37,092 bases of DNA from JBMYQA01 sp049600855 (GCA_049600855.1 JBMYQA010000023.1:1-37092), one strand, 5' to 3'. Shown: positions 1-9,513, counted from the stretch's first letter. Notes: a model not told the origin generated them from the sequence alone. Translations and numbers: made by a program.

Positions 1-1895
1 CAAGATCAGGAAAATCTCAAATCCCCACTTTTACAGTCTATTGGAACTGCTGAGCGCTTAGACCTTACTTATGAACATCGCGTCATTGAATTTGATTTTA
101 CCAGCTTAAATTATGTAAAAGCCCACAAAAACAATTTTGCCTACATGCTAGAAGGCTTTGATCGGGATTGGCGCTATACGTCAGCAGATCGGCGTTTTGC
201 AACCTACACTAACTTGCCCGCCAAAGNNNNNNNNNNGTAAAGGCCAGTAATAACGATGGAAAATGGAATGAAGATGGCCTTGAACTGCTCATTAATGTGC
301 GGCCTCCTATTTGGAAAACGTGGTGGTTTCAGACAGCTTTAACCCTATTTATACTCATTTCAGCGATTTCCTTCTATCGTTATCGAGTCAATCAAATTAA
401 AAGACAAAAGGTGAGACTCGAACAATTAGTAGAAAAACGTACTGAAGAGGTGAAAACTAAAAACACCGAGTTAGAACAGCGTAATGTAGAATTACATCAA
501 CAACAGGAAGAAATTCTAGCACAACGCGATTACATTGAACAAAAAAATAAGGAACTCACCAAGCAAAAGCAAGATCTTGAAAAGTCGTATCAAAATGTAC
601 AAATCCTTTCTGAGATTGGAAATCAAGTAATTTCTAAATTGGATTTGGAAGACGTGGTGATGAGTGTTTATCAAAATGTAAATGCCCTGATGGATGCTTC
701 GGGCTTCGGCATTGGCATTTATGATGAAGCTGCTGATTCAATAATGTTTAAAGGCTATATCGAAAAGGGTGAAGTATTGCCTACCCATAAAAGTGCATTT
801 GACCCTAAAAATGATTTAGCTAGCTGGTGTATCCATACCAATAGAGAAATATTTATTAATGATGTAGAAGCAGAATATAAACACTATGTCACGAATATTC
901 ATTTTCAGGAATTAGAAGGCGAAATGCCGCAGTCGTTGATTTACTTGCCCCTGATTCACCTCGAAAAAAAGATTGGAGTCATTACGGTGCAAAGCTTTAA
1001 AAAGCATGCATATACGCAAAAAGAGATCAATCTATTGCGAAACCTCGCCATTTACATTTCGATAGCGGTAACGAATGCGGCAACTTATTATGAGGTTAAA
1101 CAAGCTCATGATGTGATTAAGAGCAAGAATAAAGACATCATGGATAGTTTGCGCTATGCTGAAACCATCCAGAAATCCGTTTTGCCGATTGCCAGCAACA
1201 TCAACCAGCACCTATCAGAGCATTTTGTCATTTTCAAGCCTAAAGATGTCGTATCAGGCGATTTCTATTGGTTTACTCATATCGAAGGCCGAACGTTTGC
1301 CGCAGTAGTAGATTGTACAGGGCATGGGGTTCCTGGCGCGTTCATGTCCTTAATTGGTCATGAGTTACTAGACGTTATCGTGACCAGAGAACGGGTATTT
1401 GACCCTGCCAAAATCTTAGAGCTGATGCACGCTGGAGTAAGATCAGTGCTCCAACAAGACAATCAAATGAATAACGACGGGATGGATGTTGGCTTGGTGA
1501 TGATTGAAACCAAAAGGAATCAATCGCCATACAAAGTCACATTTGCAGGAGCCAAACGGCCTTTATTTTATTATGCTGTCGAAACGGGATTTGACGAATT
1601 AAAAGGCGATCGAAAATCTGTTGGAGGTTGGCAGAAAGATCAGTTTGTGACCTTTACGAATCATGAATTAGATTTACCTTCAGGTTCTATACTCTATCTG
1701 AGTTCCGACGGTTTCGTGGATCAACATTCGTTGGAAAACAAAAAATATGGCACCAAAAAGCTTAGAAAAGTACTTCATAACATTTGCACTTTAGAAATGA
1801 AGCTGCAAGAAGAATGCTTGCTCAATGAGCTTCATACGCATCAAAGTAGCCAAACTCAACGAGACGATATCACCTTATTTGGACTGAAGCTATGA
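1..1895 (+). CDS. Y_Y_Y / transmembrane / GAF / SpoIIE-type PP2C phosphatase sensor (5' end outside window, gap inside)
   Basis: The gene enters from the left edge. Bases 1-226, read from base 1, encode a Y_Y_Y domain (RVIEFDFTSLNY, then YMLEGFDRDW). After the N gap the same domain continues from base 237 in a different numerical frame (VKASNNDGKWNEDG). Next come one membrane helix (about 310-380), a charged coiled coil (about 400-600), a GAF-like domain (about 600-1090), and a C-terminal SpoIIE/PP2C phosphatase (about 1180-1895). The phosphatase keeps its metal-site motifs: SGDFYW, DCTGHGVPGAFM, SSDGFVD and QRDDIT. By family knowledge it dephosphorylates a serine/threonine-phosphorylated partner, often an anti-sigma antagonist; none is encoded nearby. 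A periplasmic sensor part, probably a propeller, is expected upstream. The minus-strand gene at 31133-34855 is a paralogue but lacks the GAF domain. The first start codon after the gap (GTG at 297) is internal and not the true start. Confidence 0.9.
227..236. other. assembly gap (10 N)
   Basis: Ten N's interrupt a Y_Y_Y domain. The frame before the gap starts at positions 1 mod 3 and the frame after at 0 mod 3, so a true length of 10 would break the reading frame. The family pattern G-x-Y-x-F-x-V predicts roughly 17 missing bases. The N run is therefore a nominal scaffold spacer. Confidence 0.9.
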
Positions 1896-2020
1896 TTTTC
1901 GATCAATTTACGGAAGTAGGTTTGGGCATTTAAGGAAAAAAATAGATTTTAGTGCTTAAGTAATCAATCGACATGATCTATAATCATTTTTAGCTCAAAT
2001 CTTCCTGTTTAATTCGATTC

Positions 2021-2785
2021 ATGAGAGCCAAAGTCATTGCCGTAGTCAACCAAAAAGGAGGTACTGGAAAAACCACCACAACTGTGAATTTAGGTTGTGC
2101 GTTGGGAAAACTGGGTAATAAAGTATTACTGATCGACTTTGATTCGCAGGCCAGCCTTACCTACTACCTCGGCATCCAACACATGCCTAAAGGTTCGGTG
2201 GCTGATGTTGTTTTTGGGGAAAAGCATCTTTCAGAAATCATCATTGAGCGCGAAAACGTATCCATTGCGCCTGCTAATCTTGAGTTAGCTGATGCCGAAT
2301 TGTCACTGGCTTCTTATAAAAACCGTGCTGAAGTACTCAAATTCGCCATGCGTGGCGTAGTACGGCAATACGATTACATTTTAATTGATTGTGGCCCTTC
2401 GCTGTCCATCTTGTCTGTAAATGCCATGAACGCTGCAAGCAGCATTATTATTCCGTTAGAGCTGGAAGTATTGGCCTTACAAGGTTTACAACTCATTTCC
2501 CAAACCTTGCAACGCATTCGTAATGCGTTTAATCCTGAACTAAAAGTGCTTGGCGTATTGCTGCTGAAAGTGGATTTAGCTAAAAGTATTACCCAAGAAG
2601 TTTACGAACTTCTACTCAACACCTGCACTTATCCCATTTTTCAAGCACATGTTGAGTTTGATGAAAAAGCCATTGAAGCCCCTTCTTTTGGGCAAAGCTT
2701 GATCAGCTATGCCCCTAACTCCGTGAGTACCATTGGCTACCTTGATTTAGCGATGGAAGTTTCAGAAAAAGCATTGTCTTCATAA
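2021..2785 (+). CDS. ParA/Soj-family ATPase (orphan)
   Basis: This is a 254-residue ParA-type P-loop ATPase. The deviant Walker A motif KGGTGKTT lies at residues 12-19 with its signature lysine. LLIDFDSQASLT (Walker A' region) and YILIDCGPSLS (Walker B region) follow. Length and lack of an N-terminal DNA-binding extension match chromosomal Soj/type Ib ParA proteins, which form ATP-dependent dimers on DNA to position cargo. No parB lies beside it: upstream by 125 bp is the SpoIIE sensor and downstream is a convergent outer-membrane protein gene. It may therefore position something other than the chromosome origin, or use a distant ParB. ATG at 2021 is the natural start because the P-loop follows immediately. 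Family assignment is firm; cargo is unknown. Confidence 0.93.
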   Translation: MRAKVIAVVNQKGGTGKTTTTVNLGCALGKLGNKVLLIDFDSQASLTYYLGIQHMPKGSVADVVFGEKHLSEIIIERENVSIAPANLELADAELSLASYKNRAEVLKFAMRGVVRQYDYILIDCGPSLSILSVNAMNAASSIIIPLELEVLALQGLQLISQTLQRIRNAFNPELKVLGVLLLKVDLAKSITQEVYELLLNTCTYPIFQAHVEFDEKAIEAPSFGQSLISYAPNSVSTIGYLDLAMEVSEKALSS

Positions 2786-2789
2786 AAAA

Positions 2790-2871
2790 CTCCACAAAAC
2801 TTCAGAGGTTGTTTTAACTCTAAAGAAAAAATTCAAACAGCTTCTCAAGTTGAACATCAAGTTTTGTGGAG
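2790..2871. repeat. 13-bp perfect inverted repeat between convergent genes
   Basis: CTCCACAAAACTT at 2790-2802 is exactly reverse-complemented at 2859-2871, with a 56-nt spacer. It begins 5 bp after the parA stop and ends 27 bp before the stop of the convergent gene. It may be a bidirectional terminator, although the loop is long and there is no clean T-tract. Confidence 0.6.
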
Positions 2872-2898
2872 CACGAAAGAGATCACTTTATATCGCTA

Positions 2899-4272
2899 TT
2901 AAAGTGAGATCGAAAGGTTAAATGAGCCATCAATTCCAGTACCTGATTTGGGTATGATTAAAGGGGTTAGATTATCTGTACCAAATCCAATTTTCAAAAA
3001 ATTTGCAATATTTACGGATATAAAACCTCCTAAAGTTAATTGGTTAAAGCCTCCGTAGCCTACCATGGTTCCCAGATCAAAGTGTTTATGGAAATCGTGA
3101 TTATAAGCAACGGCAATATACGGACGAGTGGTTGCTCCTGGTACATCTCTCAATCCTTGGATATACGTCACATAAAATGCATTTGATACATATTCTAAAT
3201 CTCGTTTATCGCCTTCGCGTTCTTCGCTTTTCGGGGTTTTAAATTCCGCTTGTAGCAATAGTTTCGTTCCCAACAACATATCAAAACTTTCTCCCGCAGT
3301 TTCATCTGGACTAAAAATATAGCTTGCCTCATTTTGTAACTGCACATCACCAAACAATTGACTCACAATTTGTCCCTCGTAAGTAAATACGCCTGACTTC
3401 CGATAGGTTTTTGTTTGCTTATCATAACTCACGCTTCCCAAATCAATAATGCTCGCATTAAACTCTAACTTAGGTCCAACGAATAAAGCAGCGCCAATAT
3501 CTAATCCAAAACCGCTACCATTCGATTGGAAGGGATCAAAATTACTAATATCATCAATTCCCGCTGTATTTAGAACGTAGTCATAATCCATGGTAATTGA
3601 GCTCCCATCCGCAGCAGTAGTCATTAAGATGCGGTTTTGCTCCATGTGTATTGCTGCCAAACCTTGAATGTATTTTGCTCTAAAACCCAAACGCATGCCA
3701 ACGCCTTCCTCGCGACCATTTGATCCAAATAATGGAAATGCCGCCCCAAATGCATATTCCCTCCACCAGTTTGCATTAATTTCATTATCACCAAAATCTA
3801 TTGTTTTACCCGCAAACTGTTTGTTTCCCTTCCAAATCATGTCTAACATGTCATCCGTTAAATTCAAATTGACTCCAGATTTATCCACTACCGTAAACGA
3901 GAAATCAAATCGTTTGTCATTTTTTGTCCGTATTTGAAAGGCTAAACCGCCATATTGTAAGTCGAAACCTGCTCCGAATCTATTTTGATCTCCAAATGAA
4001 GATACAATTTCATCAATGTCACTCGAATTAAACTCGCTACCATTAAATAAATCAGAAAATTTTGAGAAGTTTAATGAGGTATTACCAGCCCAAACGTAGC
4101 TGTTTAGTCCAAACTGAAAGGAACGATCTCCTAACTCTAATTCTGACGGTTCGTAACGAGCCGCATTCAAGTCATTATGGGCATAATAAGTAGTTGACAA
4201 GTTGTATTGCCCATACGCTACTGAGCTTGTCACTAATAAAAGCAATACGATATAATATTGATTCCGCATCAT
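2899..4272 (-). CDS. DUF5723-like outer-membrane beta-barrel protein
   Basis: The protein is about 457 residues. It starts with a signal peptide (MMRNQYYIVLLLLVTSSVAYG, the final residue before the cut followed by Q), then shows alternating beta-strand sequence with many aromatic and glycine residues, as expected for an outer-membrane barrel. The pattern near the mature N-terminus (an HNDLNAARYEPSE segment, then FGLNSYVW) resembles Bacteroidota proteins of the DUF5723 family, of unknown function. The frame can extend to a TTG at 4281, but ATG at 4272 or 4269 gives a better signal peptide. The lipoprotein gene ending at 4322 lies just upstream on the same strand, about 50 bp away, so the pair is probably co-transcribed. 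The barrel call is confident in type; the specific family name is from memory. Confidence 0.75.
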   Translation of the reverse strand: MMRNQYYIVLLLLVTSSVAYGQYNLSTTYYAHNDLNAARYEPSELELGDRSFQFGLNSYVWAGNTSLNFSKFSDLFNGSEFNSSDIDEIVSSFGDQNRFGAGFDLQYGGLAFQIRTKNDKRFDFSFTVVDKSGVNLNLTDDMLDMIWKGNKQFAGKTIDFGDNEINANWWREYAFGAAFPLFGSNGREEGVGMRLGFRAKYIQGLAAIHMEQNRILMTTAADGSSITMDYDYVLNTAGIDDISNFDPFQSNGSGFGLDIGAALFVGPKLEFNASIIDLGSVSYDKQTKTYRKSGVFTYEGQIVSQLFGDVQLQNEASYIFSPDETAGESFDMLLGTKLLLQAEFKTPKSEEREGDKRDLEYVSNAFYVTYIQGLRDVPGATTRPYIAVAYNHDFHKHFDLGTMVGYGGFNQLTLGGFISVNIANFLKIGFGTDNLTPLIIPKSGTGIDGSFNLSISL

Positions 4273-4321
4273 GATGATCAATTTAAGAGTGATAGATAAA
4301 GGTTATTGAAGTTGAAAGGGA

Positions 4322-5377
4322 TTATTCAGGATTAACCGTCACAATTAAATCCCCAATGACTTTAGAGCTTAATGAATCATCTTTGCTCAAAAGCACAGAA
4401 GGCACTCCATCGAGTGAACTCAACTCAATACGGCTGCGGAAAAACTTTGCGGACTTGATTCGCTCGTATTTCGCGGCATCAAAAGAAACCGTTAGGGTGG
4501 TAGAAGATGGCAAAATAGGCTCGCCATTATTATTTACAGAAGCTGCAGGAATCGTCTGAACAGTAGCAAATAACGAATCCAAAGGTGGCTCAGATTTATT
4601 GACATCATAAAACAAGATTTGTGTGGTTAATACTACAGGCATCGCATTCGTGACTTGTACATTAAGATCTCCTGTAATGGTTTCAATATTAATTTCATCA
4701 CCCGTAAAATTGAAGTCTGCATATTCTGAAATGGCAGAAAAATTTGTTCCTGATGCAATTCGGATCTCCTCAATAGTAGTATTATTGAGGGTAAATGTGT
4801 ATGTAACCTTGGTAGAACTATCAAAAGTAACAGGGGAGTTTGAACCGTCTGTCGCAAAGTTTTCAATGGTGATGTCCAAGGTACTTTGTAGGTTTTTTCC
4901 GGCTAAGCCATTTGACAGATTAAATGAATAAGTTCCTCCATTGGGGTTAATGTCATTCGCAATGGTATGTTGAAAAATTTCAACCCCGCCAGAACTCACA
5001 ATAAGTATTCCTCCCGCTTTGATATTTACTGGAAAATCATTGGTAATAAAAGCAGAAATATCGCCCGACTGAAACGTAACCTCTTCAAATTCATCTGTAG
5101 ATCCAGAAAATGGGCCTACCGTTCCAAAGTTTGTTGCTGGAAAGAATGGTAGTGTGACATTGGAAACGCCGAGTGCATCTTGAGAAGTGATTTCTCCACT
5201 GATGGAAAAATCCGTAAACTCAGGAACTTCTTCCAAGGAAATACTGGTTTGTGCAATAGGGCCAAAAATTTCCAATTCCCAAACGGGCAGCTCTGTAGTG
5301 CTAAAATCACAACTACTACATAACCCTACTACAAATACCGTAAATAGAAGTTTGTGTCTAAAATGAAATAATTTCAT
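4322..5377 (-). CDS. hypothetical secreted lipoprotein, beta-rich
   Basis: From the ATG at 5377 this is a protein of about 351 residues that starts MKLFHFRHKLLFTVFVVG and reaches a cysteine pair, LCSSCDF, about 25 residues in. The second cysteine is a plausible lipidation site, though the box has Cys rather than a typical Leu/Val at -3. The remainder is beta-rich, Thr/Ser/Asn-rich and without a recognised catalytic motif, ending in VTVNPE. The frame extends 10 codons further up to a TTG at 5407, but the ATG gives a cleaner signal sequence. It probably forms an operon with the downstream outer-membrane protein, suggesting a surface or periplasmic partner for that barrel. I do not recognise a family. 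Confidence 0.7.
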   Translation of the reverse strand: MKLFHFRHKLLFTVFVVGLCSSCDFSTTELPVWELEIFGPIAQTSISLEEVPEFTDFSISGEITSQDALGVSNVTLPFFPATNFGTVGPFSGSTDEFEEVTFQSGDISAFITNDFPVNIKAGGILIVSSGGVEIFQHTIANDINPNGGTYSFNLSNGLAGKNLQSTLDITIENFATDGSNSPVTFDSSTKVTYTFTLNNTTIEEIRIASGTNFSAISEYADFNFTGDEINIETITGDLNVQVTNAMPVVLTTQILFYDVNKSEPPLDSLFATVQTIPAASVNNNGEPILPSSTTLTVSFDAAKYERIKSAKFFRSRIELSSLDGVPSVLLSKDDSLSSKVIGDLIVTVNPE

Positions 5378-5957
5378 TTGCCTTAGTTTTATTGAAAGGA
5401 TAAACAATTAATTAAAAAAACTCACTTGTTTCATCTTCTCAAAGCAATGACTTTAATCTAAAGATGAACCTTTAGTGAAGTAATGTTCATGTAATCAAAT
5501 AGCCTTTAAAGCTGTTTAGTTTACTAACTTGAAAGTGGATCGTATGAAACCATAATGAGTTCAGAGATTATTCTTTTATTGCTATGCATCTCTACTCATA
5601 TTTATTTGGTGATGTGCTATTTTTTAGGTCTAAAATCTCTTTGAGGAGTTAGCGTTTTGTGGTATTTATCTGTTTTATTTCCTTTCTGAAATTACTAATA
5701 ATGAGAAGGTTAGCAAAAAGCAAGACGATAAAAAAACAAGACTTTCGGAATATTGTTAGATAAGTGATAATTTGGATAAGAAAAATACTAGGTACTCAAT
5801 AAATTAAATTGTGATACGTTTTCCATAGATTACTTTTTGCTCAAACAAGCAGTTCTCCATCCGAACAAAACTGTTCCAAAGCCTAAGCAAAAAAATCCAT
5901 GCAATCCTATCACCCTATTAGTTTATAAGAATACCCCACAACCTTGAAACATGACTT
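5378..5957. other. 580-bp divergent intergenic region
   Basis: This AT-rich spacer separates the minus-strand lipoprotein gene from the plus-strand peptidase gene and must hold both promoters. I see no exact TTTG-N19-TAnnTTTG promoter, no RNA gene and no convincing protein gene. A 29-codon hydrophobic ORF (ATG 5555, TGA 5642-5644) is present but unsupported. Confidence 0.5.
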
Positions 5958-8528
5958 ATGAAGCACTTAACCCTTTTTCAATTTTTACTATTATGCTTAA
6001 TCTCACTAGTTAGCTATGGCCAAGTTGACCTTTCCTATTACCTCCCAAAAGGAGTTCAATACGATGAAAGCATTCCGAAACCCCAAGACATTTTAGGTTA
6101 TCAGGTAGGTGAATGGCATGCTTCTCACGACAAGCTCGTATACTACATGCAAACTCTTGCTCAACGTTCTGATCGCGTAACGATTCAAGAGTATGGTCGA
6201 ACATTTGAAAATCGTCCTTTACAATTACTCACCATTACTTCAACTGCCAATCAGACTAAAATTGATCAAATTCAGAAAGACCATGTAGCGTTGTCTGATC
6301 CCAGCAAGTCCGGTGAATTGAACACGGCAAATATGCCAGCAGTGGTTTGGGCTGGTTACAGTGTGCATGGTAATGAGCCTAGCGGAAGTAACGCAGCACT
6401 TTTAGTGGCTTATCATTTAGCTGCAGCCAAAGGGAAAGAAATTGACGATTTACTCAACAATGTAGTGATTTTGCTTGATCCCTGTCTTAATCCTGATGGG
6501 TTTAATCGCTTTGCAAACTGGGTAAATATGCACAAAAGTAAAAACTTAGTGACCGATCCTAATAGCAGGGAATACAGCGAGAAGTGGCCTAGAGGCCGAA
6601 CTAATCACTACTGGTTCGATTTGAATCGAGACTGGTTACCCGTACAAATGCCTGAGTCGAGAGGTCGTATTGCCCAATTTCAAGCATGGAAACCAAACAT
6701 CTTAACCGATCATCATGAGATGGGTACAAACTCCACCTATTTCTTCCAGCCAGGCATTCCATCGCGGAAAAATCCATTAACTCCCGATAAAAATGTGCGC
6801 TTGACGGAAAAAATCGCCAAATATCATGCAAAAGCATTAGACAATATTGGCTCTATGTATTATTCTGAGGAAAGTTTTGATGATTTCTATTATGGAAAAG
6901 GTTCTACCTATCCTGATGTTCAGGGGGCAATTGGAATTTTATTCGAACAAGGTAGTTCTCGTGGGCACGCTCAAGAAAGTATTCACGGAATCGTAACGTT
7001 TCCTTTCACCATTCTAAATCAGTTTACCACCTCATTGTCTACCTTAGCCGCAGCTAAAAACCTCCGCAAAGATTTACTCGATTATCAGCGTGATTTTTAC
7101 AAAAATGCTGTAGAAGAGTTCAAGACACAAACGGTAAAAGCCTATGTTTTTGGCGATGCTTATGACAAAAGTAGAAACTTTCACTTGGTGGAAATGCTCA
7201 AACGTCATCAGATCAAGGTACATCAATTAGCCAAAGACTATCAGAACATCAAAAAGGAAACTGGCTACATCGTGCCGCTTAATCAGCCCCAAAACCGATT
7301 GATACAAGCCATTTTCCGTACGCAAACTGAATTTACCGATAGTCTTTTTTACGATGTCTCTTCTTGGACGCTACCTTATGCCTTTAATATTCCATACGCA
7401 ACAGTTCAAGGACGCGACTATACCACCGATTTGTTGGGGGAAAGCAGTAAAGAGCTGACTAAACCGACGGGTTCAGTCGTTGGCAAGGATGCCAAAGTTG
7501 GTTATGCCTTTCGTTGGGACGCTTATTATGCGCCAAGAGCAGCCTATCAGTTAATGCAAAAAGGCTTAAAGTTGAAAGTCGCTTCTAAGCCTTTCTCAGC
7601 ACAAGTTGGACAGGAAGTCGTGGATTTCGATTATGGAACGGTCATCATCCACCAAGGCATTCAAAAGATGGCTGCGGGAAAACTAAAGGATTTAGTGCAA
7701 CAAGTCGCTCAAGAAAATGGCATTGACTTTTATACGATGGAAACAGGGCTCACTCCTGAGGGCATTGATATGGGTAGCCGTTCATTTGCCATGTTACGCA
7801 CGCCAAAAGTAATGATTGTTGGCGGAAGAGGGGCTACAAGCTACGATGTTGGTGAAGTTTGGCATTTATTTGACCAACGTTACGACATGCCCATATCCAT
7901 TGTGGAGATGAGTAGACTTGGTGCTGTGGATCTTGGGCGTTACACCACCATCGTCATGGTAAATGGCAGTTATTCAGGTATGCAAGGAAATACCCTAAAT
8001 AAGTTACGCACTTGGATTCGCGAAGGCGGTGTTTTAATTGGAATCAAAGGAGGTGCGCAGTGGGCTAAAAACCAAGGGCTCGCCAAAATCAACTTCAAGC
8101 AAGGCATGCCTCAAGACTCTACAGCGTACCGACCTTACGCCAAACATTCCAACGATTTGGGTGCACAGCGTATTGGTGGTGCTATTTTCGAAGCTGAATT
8201 GGATTTGTCGCACCCACTGGGTTATGGCTTTCATCGAAACAAGATTCCTGTATTTCGCAATAGTACCCGCTTTGCCGAAAAGTCTAGGAACCCTTATGCT
8301 ACGCCACTCAGATATACCGATGCACCTTTATTAAGTGGCTACATTTCTGAAAGGAATGCAGCTCAGCTAAAAAATAGTGCAGCGATTTTGGTAAATGCTT
8401 ATGGGCAAGGGCGCATCATTTCTTTTATAGATAATCCAAACTTCAGGGCATTCTGGTACGGTACCAATAAGTTGTTTGCCAATGCGGTTTTCTTTGGACA
8501 TACCATTAGCAGTGCTTCAGCAAGGTGA
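5958..8528 (+). CDS. secreted M14-family zinc carboxypeptidase with C-terminal GATase1-like domain
   Basis: This 856-residue protein starts with a signal peptide (about residues 1-21, ending VSYGQ). The catalytic domain of the M14 peptidase family (residues about 40-350) has the zinc ligands in VHGNEPSG (His137, Glu140) and DHHEMG (His252 or His253), the substrate-binding DLNRDW (221-226), and the general base in FEQGSSRG (Glu330). All key residues are present, so it should be active in the periplasm or outside the cell. Residues about 620-770 look like a class-I glutamine-amidotransferase-type Rossmann fold (MIVGGRGATSYD, then WIREGGVLIGIKGG), an extension common in long Bacteroidota M14 proteins. 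ATG 5958 puts the signal peptide at the N-terminus. It stands alone, followed by a bidirectional terminator. Substrate is unknown. Confidence 0.93.
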   Translation: MKHLTLFQFLLLCLISLVSYGQVDLSYYLPKGVQYDESIPKPQDILGYQVGEWHASHDKLVYYMQTLAQRSDRVTIQEYGRTFENRPLQLLTITSTANQTKIDQIQKDHVALSDPSKSGELNTANMPAVVWAGYSVHGNEPSGSNAALLVAYHLAAAKGKEIDDLLNNVVILLDPCLNPDGFNRFANWVNMHKSKNLVTDPNSREYSEKWPRGRTNHYWFDLNRDWLPVQMPESRGRIAQFQAWKPNILTDHHEMGTNSTYFFQPGIPSRKNPLTPDKNVRLTEKIAKYHAKALDNIGSMYYSEESFDDFYYGKGSTYPDVQGAIGILFEQGSSRGHAQESIHGIVTFPFTILNQFTTSLSTLAAAKNLRKDLLDYQRDFYKNAVEEFKTQTVKAYVFGDAYDKSRNFHLVEMLKRHQIKVHQLAKDYQNIKKETGYIVPLNQPQNRLIQAIFRTQTEFTDSLFYDVSSWTLPYAFNIPYATVQGRDYTTDLLGESSKELTKPTGSVVGKDAKVGYAFRWDAYYAPRAAYQLMQKGLKLKVASKPFSAQVGQEVVDFDYGTVIIHQGIQKMAAGKLKDLVQQVAQENGIDFYTMETGLTPEGIDMGSRSFAMLRTPKVMIVGGRGATSYDVGEVWHLFDQRYDMPISIVEMSRLGAVDLGRYTTIVMVNGSYSGMQGNTLNKLRTWIREGGVLIGIKGGAQWAKNQGLAKINFKQGMPQDSTAYRPYAKHSNDLGAQRIGGAIFEAELDLSHPLGYGFHRNKIPVFRNSTRFAEKSRNPYATPLRYTDAPLLSGYISERNAAQLKNSAAILVNAYGQGRIISFIDNPNFRAFWYGTNKLFANAVFFGHTISSASAR

Positions 8529-8552
8529 GCAAGTAAAGTGAATGGCAAAAGA

Positions 8553-8582
8553 AAAGTCCCTCCATTAAAAAAGAGGGACTTT
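8553..8582. terminator. bidirectional intrinsic terminator
   Basis: AAAGTCCCTC (8553-8562) pairs perfectly with GAGGGACTTT (8573-8582) around a 10-nt A-rich loop. It lies between the ends of the convergent peptidase gene and the gene at 8620-9234. Read on the minus strand the stem is followed by TTCTTTTGCC, a modest U-tract. Confidence 0.85.
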
Positions 8583-8619
8583 ATCTGGCTCATAAATTAT
8601 ACTACTATCATTTATTCTA

Positions 8620-9234
8620 CTATTCTACTATAAATTTCTCTGTAACACTTTCACTGCCATTAAAAACAGATACATTATATTCTCCTTTGCCCAACTTTGC
8701 CATATTAAATAACTGATTTCCATATTGAGCATCATAATACTCTGAATGTACTACATTTCCTCTCACGTCTGCAATCTCAATCAACACATCTCCTGTCGCG
8801 TTTGAAAAACCAATACGCAACTTGTTATCTTGAATTGGATCACGTGCAATTACAGCCTCAAAACCAAATGGATTCCAGTCTTTTCCAATTTCCACTTCTT
8901 CTTTAAACGAGAAATTATCTGATTCAATTTTCACCGTATACTTGCCATCTTTCAAATTAGACAAATCATAACCCTTACGTAATTCGAGGGTAGCATCTTG
9001 AGTTTCTTTAAACACTAATTGATTAGCGGCATTATAAATCGAGATCGTTACTTTTTTCTTTAACAGATTATCAAAAGCAAGTACGATTTTATCCGTGTTT
9101 TGAACTGTTCGTAAGCTGTAAGCAAATTTCGCGTCTGCACTTTTTCCTCCGCCTCCTTTTACAGTTGCCATAGATTGGAATGCCAATAAAAATGATAATA
9201 CAAATGCGGTTGCAAAAATTCGTTGGTTTTTCAT
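8620..9234 (-). CDS. small secreted protein with two tandem sorting-domain-like beta domains
   Basis: This 204-residue protein has a signal peptide (MKNQRIFATAFVLSFLLAFQ, then SMA) and a Gly/Lys-rich linker. Two similar beta-sandwich modules follow, at about 40-100 and 125-204. Each has the pattern hydrophobic strand, a Tyr/Asp-Asn-Gly turn, 'L..G.Y.V.I/V....', and a final K/E-x-hydrophobic strand (KDGKYTVKIESDNFSFKEEV and GKGEYNVSVFNGSESVTEKF). This resembles the Ig-like C-terminal sorting domains of the type IX secretion system, but here the fold makes up the whole protein and occurs twice. It could be a surface or periplasmic adhesin-like protein. No catalytic motif is visible. The gene stands alone, with a 279-bp region upstream. 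Confidence 0.75.
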   Translation of the reverse strand: MKNQRIFATAFVLSFLLAFQSMATVKGGGGKSADAKFAYSLRTVQNTDKIVLAFDNLLKKKVTISIYNAANQLVFKETQDATLELRKGYDLSNLKDGKYTVKIESDNFSFKEEVEIGKDWNPFGFEAVIARDPIQDNKLRIGFSNATGDVLIEIADVRGNVVHSEYYDAQYGNQLFNMAKLGKGEYNVSVFNGSESVTEKFIVE

Positions 9235-9513
9235 CTTCGTAAGGGTTTTATTTTTTAGATAATTATTAATTTGACACTAATCCAATTTCCAATTAAAATG
9301 CCAAAAAACAACAAACCCTTGAAAACCAATTACTTACACACAAATCACATGAACTCACTTTCAACTAAAGCGTTCAATTACGAACAAAATATAGGCAAAA
9401 GCGAACAGTATCCACTAGAGCATTAGAGATACCTATAACATAGTTATTCATTATTTATGAAAAATTTAACAAATTGGGCAGATTCTTAATAAAACAGCAA
9501 AATAATTAATTGC

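Noticed and set aside
297..1895. Complete gene starting at GTG 297
   Set aside because: The Y_Y_Y domain continues upstream of 297 and across the N gap, so this start is internal to a longer gene.
4356..4931. Plus-strand ORFs opposite the lipoprotein gene
   Set aside because: They overlap a gene with a good signal peptide and lack any recognisable domain.
5555..5644. 29-codon hydrophobic ORF in the spacer before the M14 peptidase gene
   Set aside because: It is short, in AT-rich DNA where hydrophobic codons arise by chance, and shows no ribosome site or conservation that I can assess.
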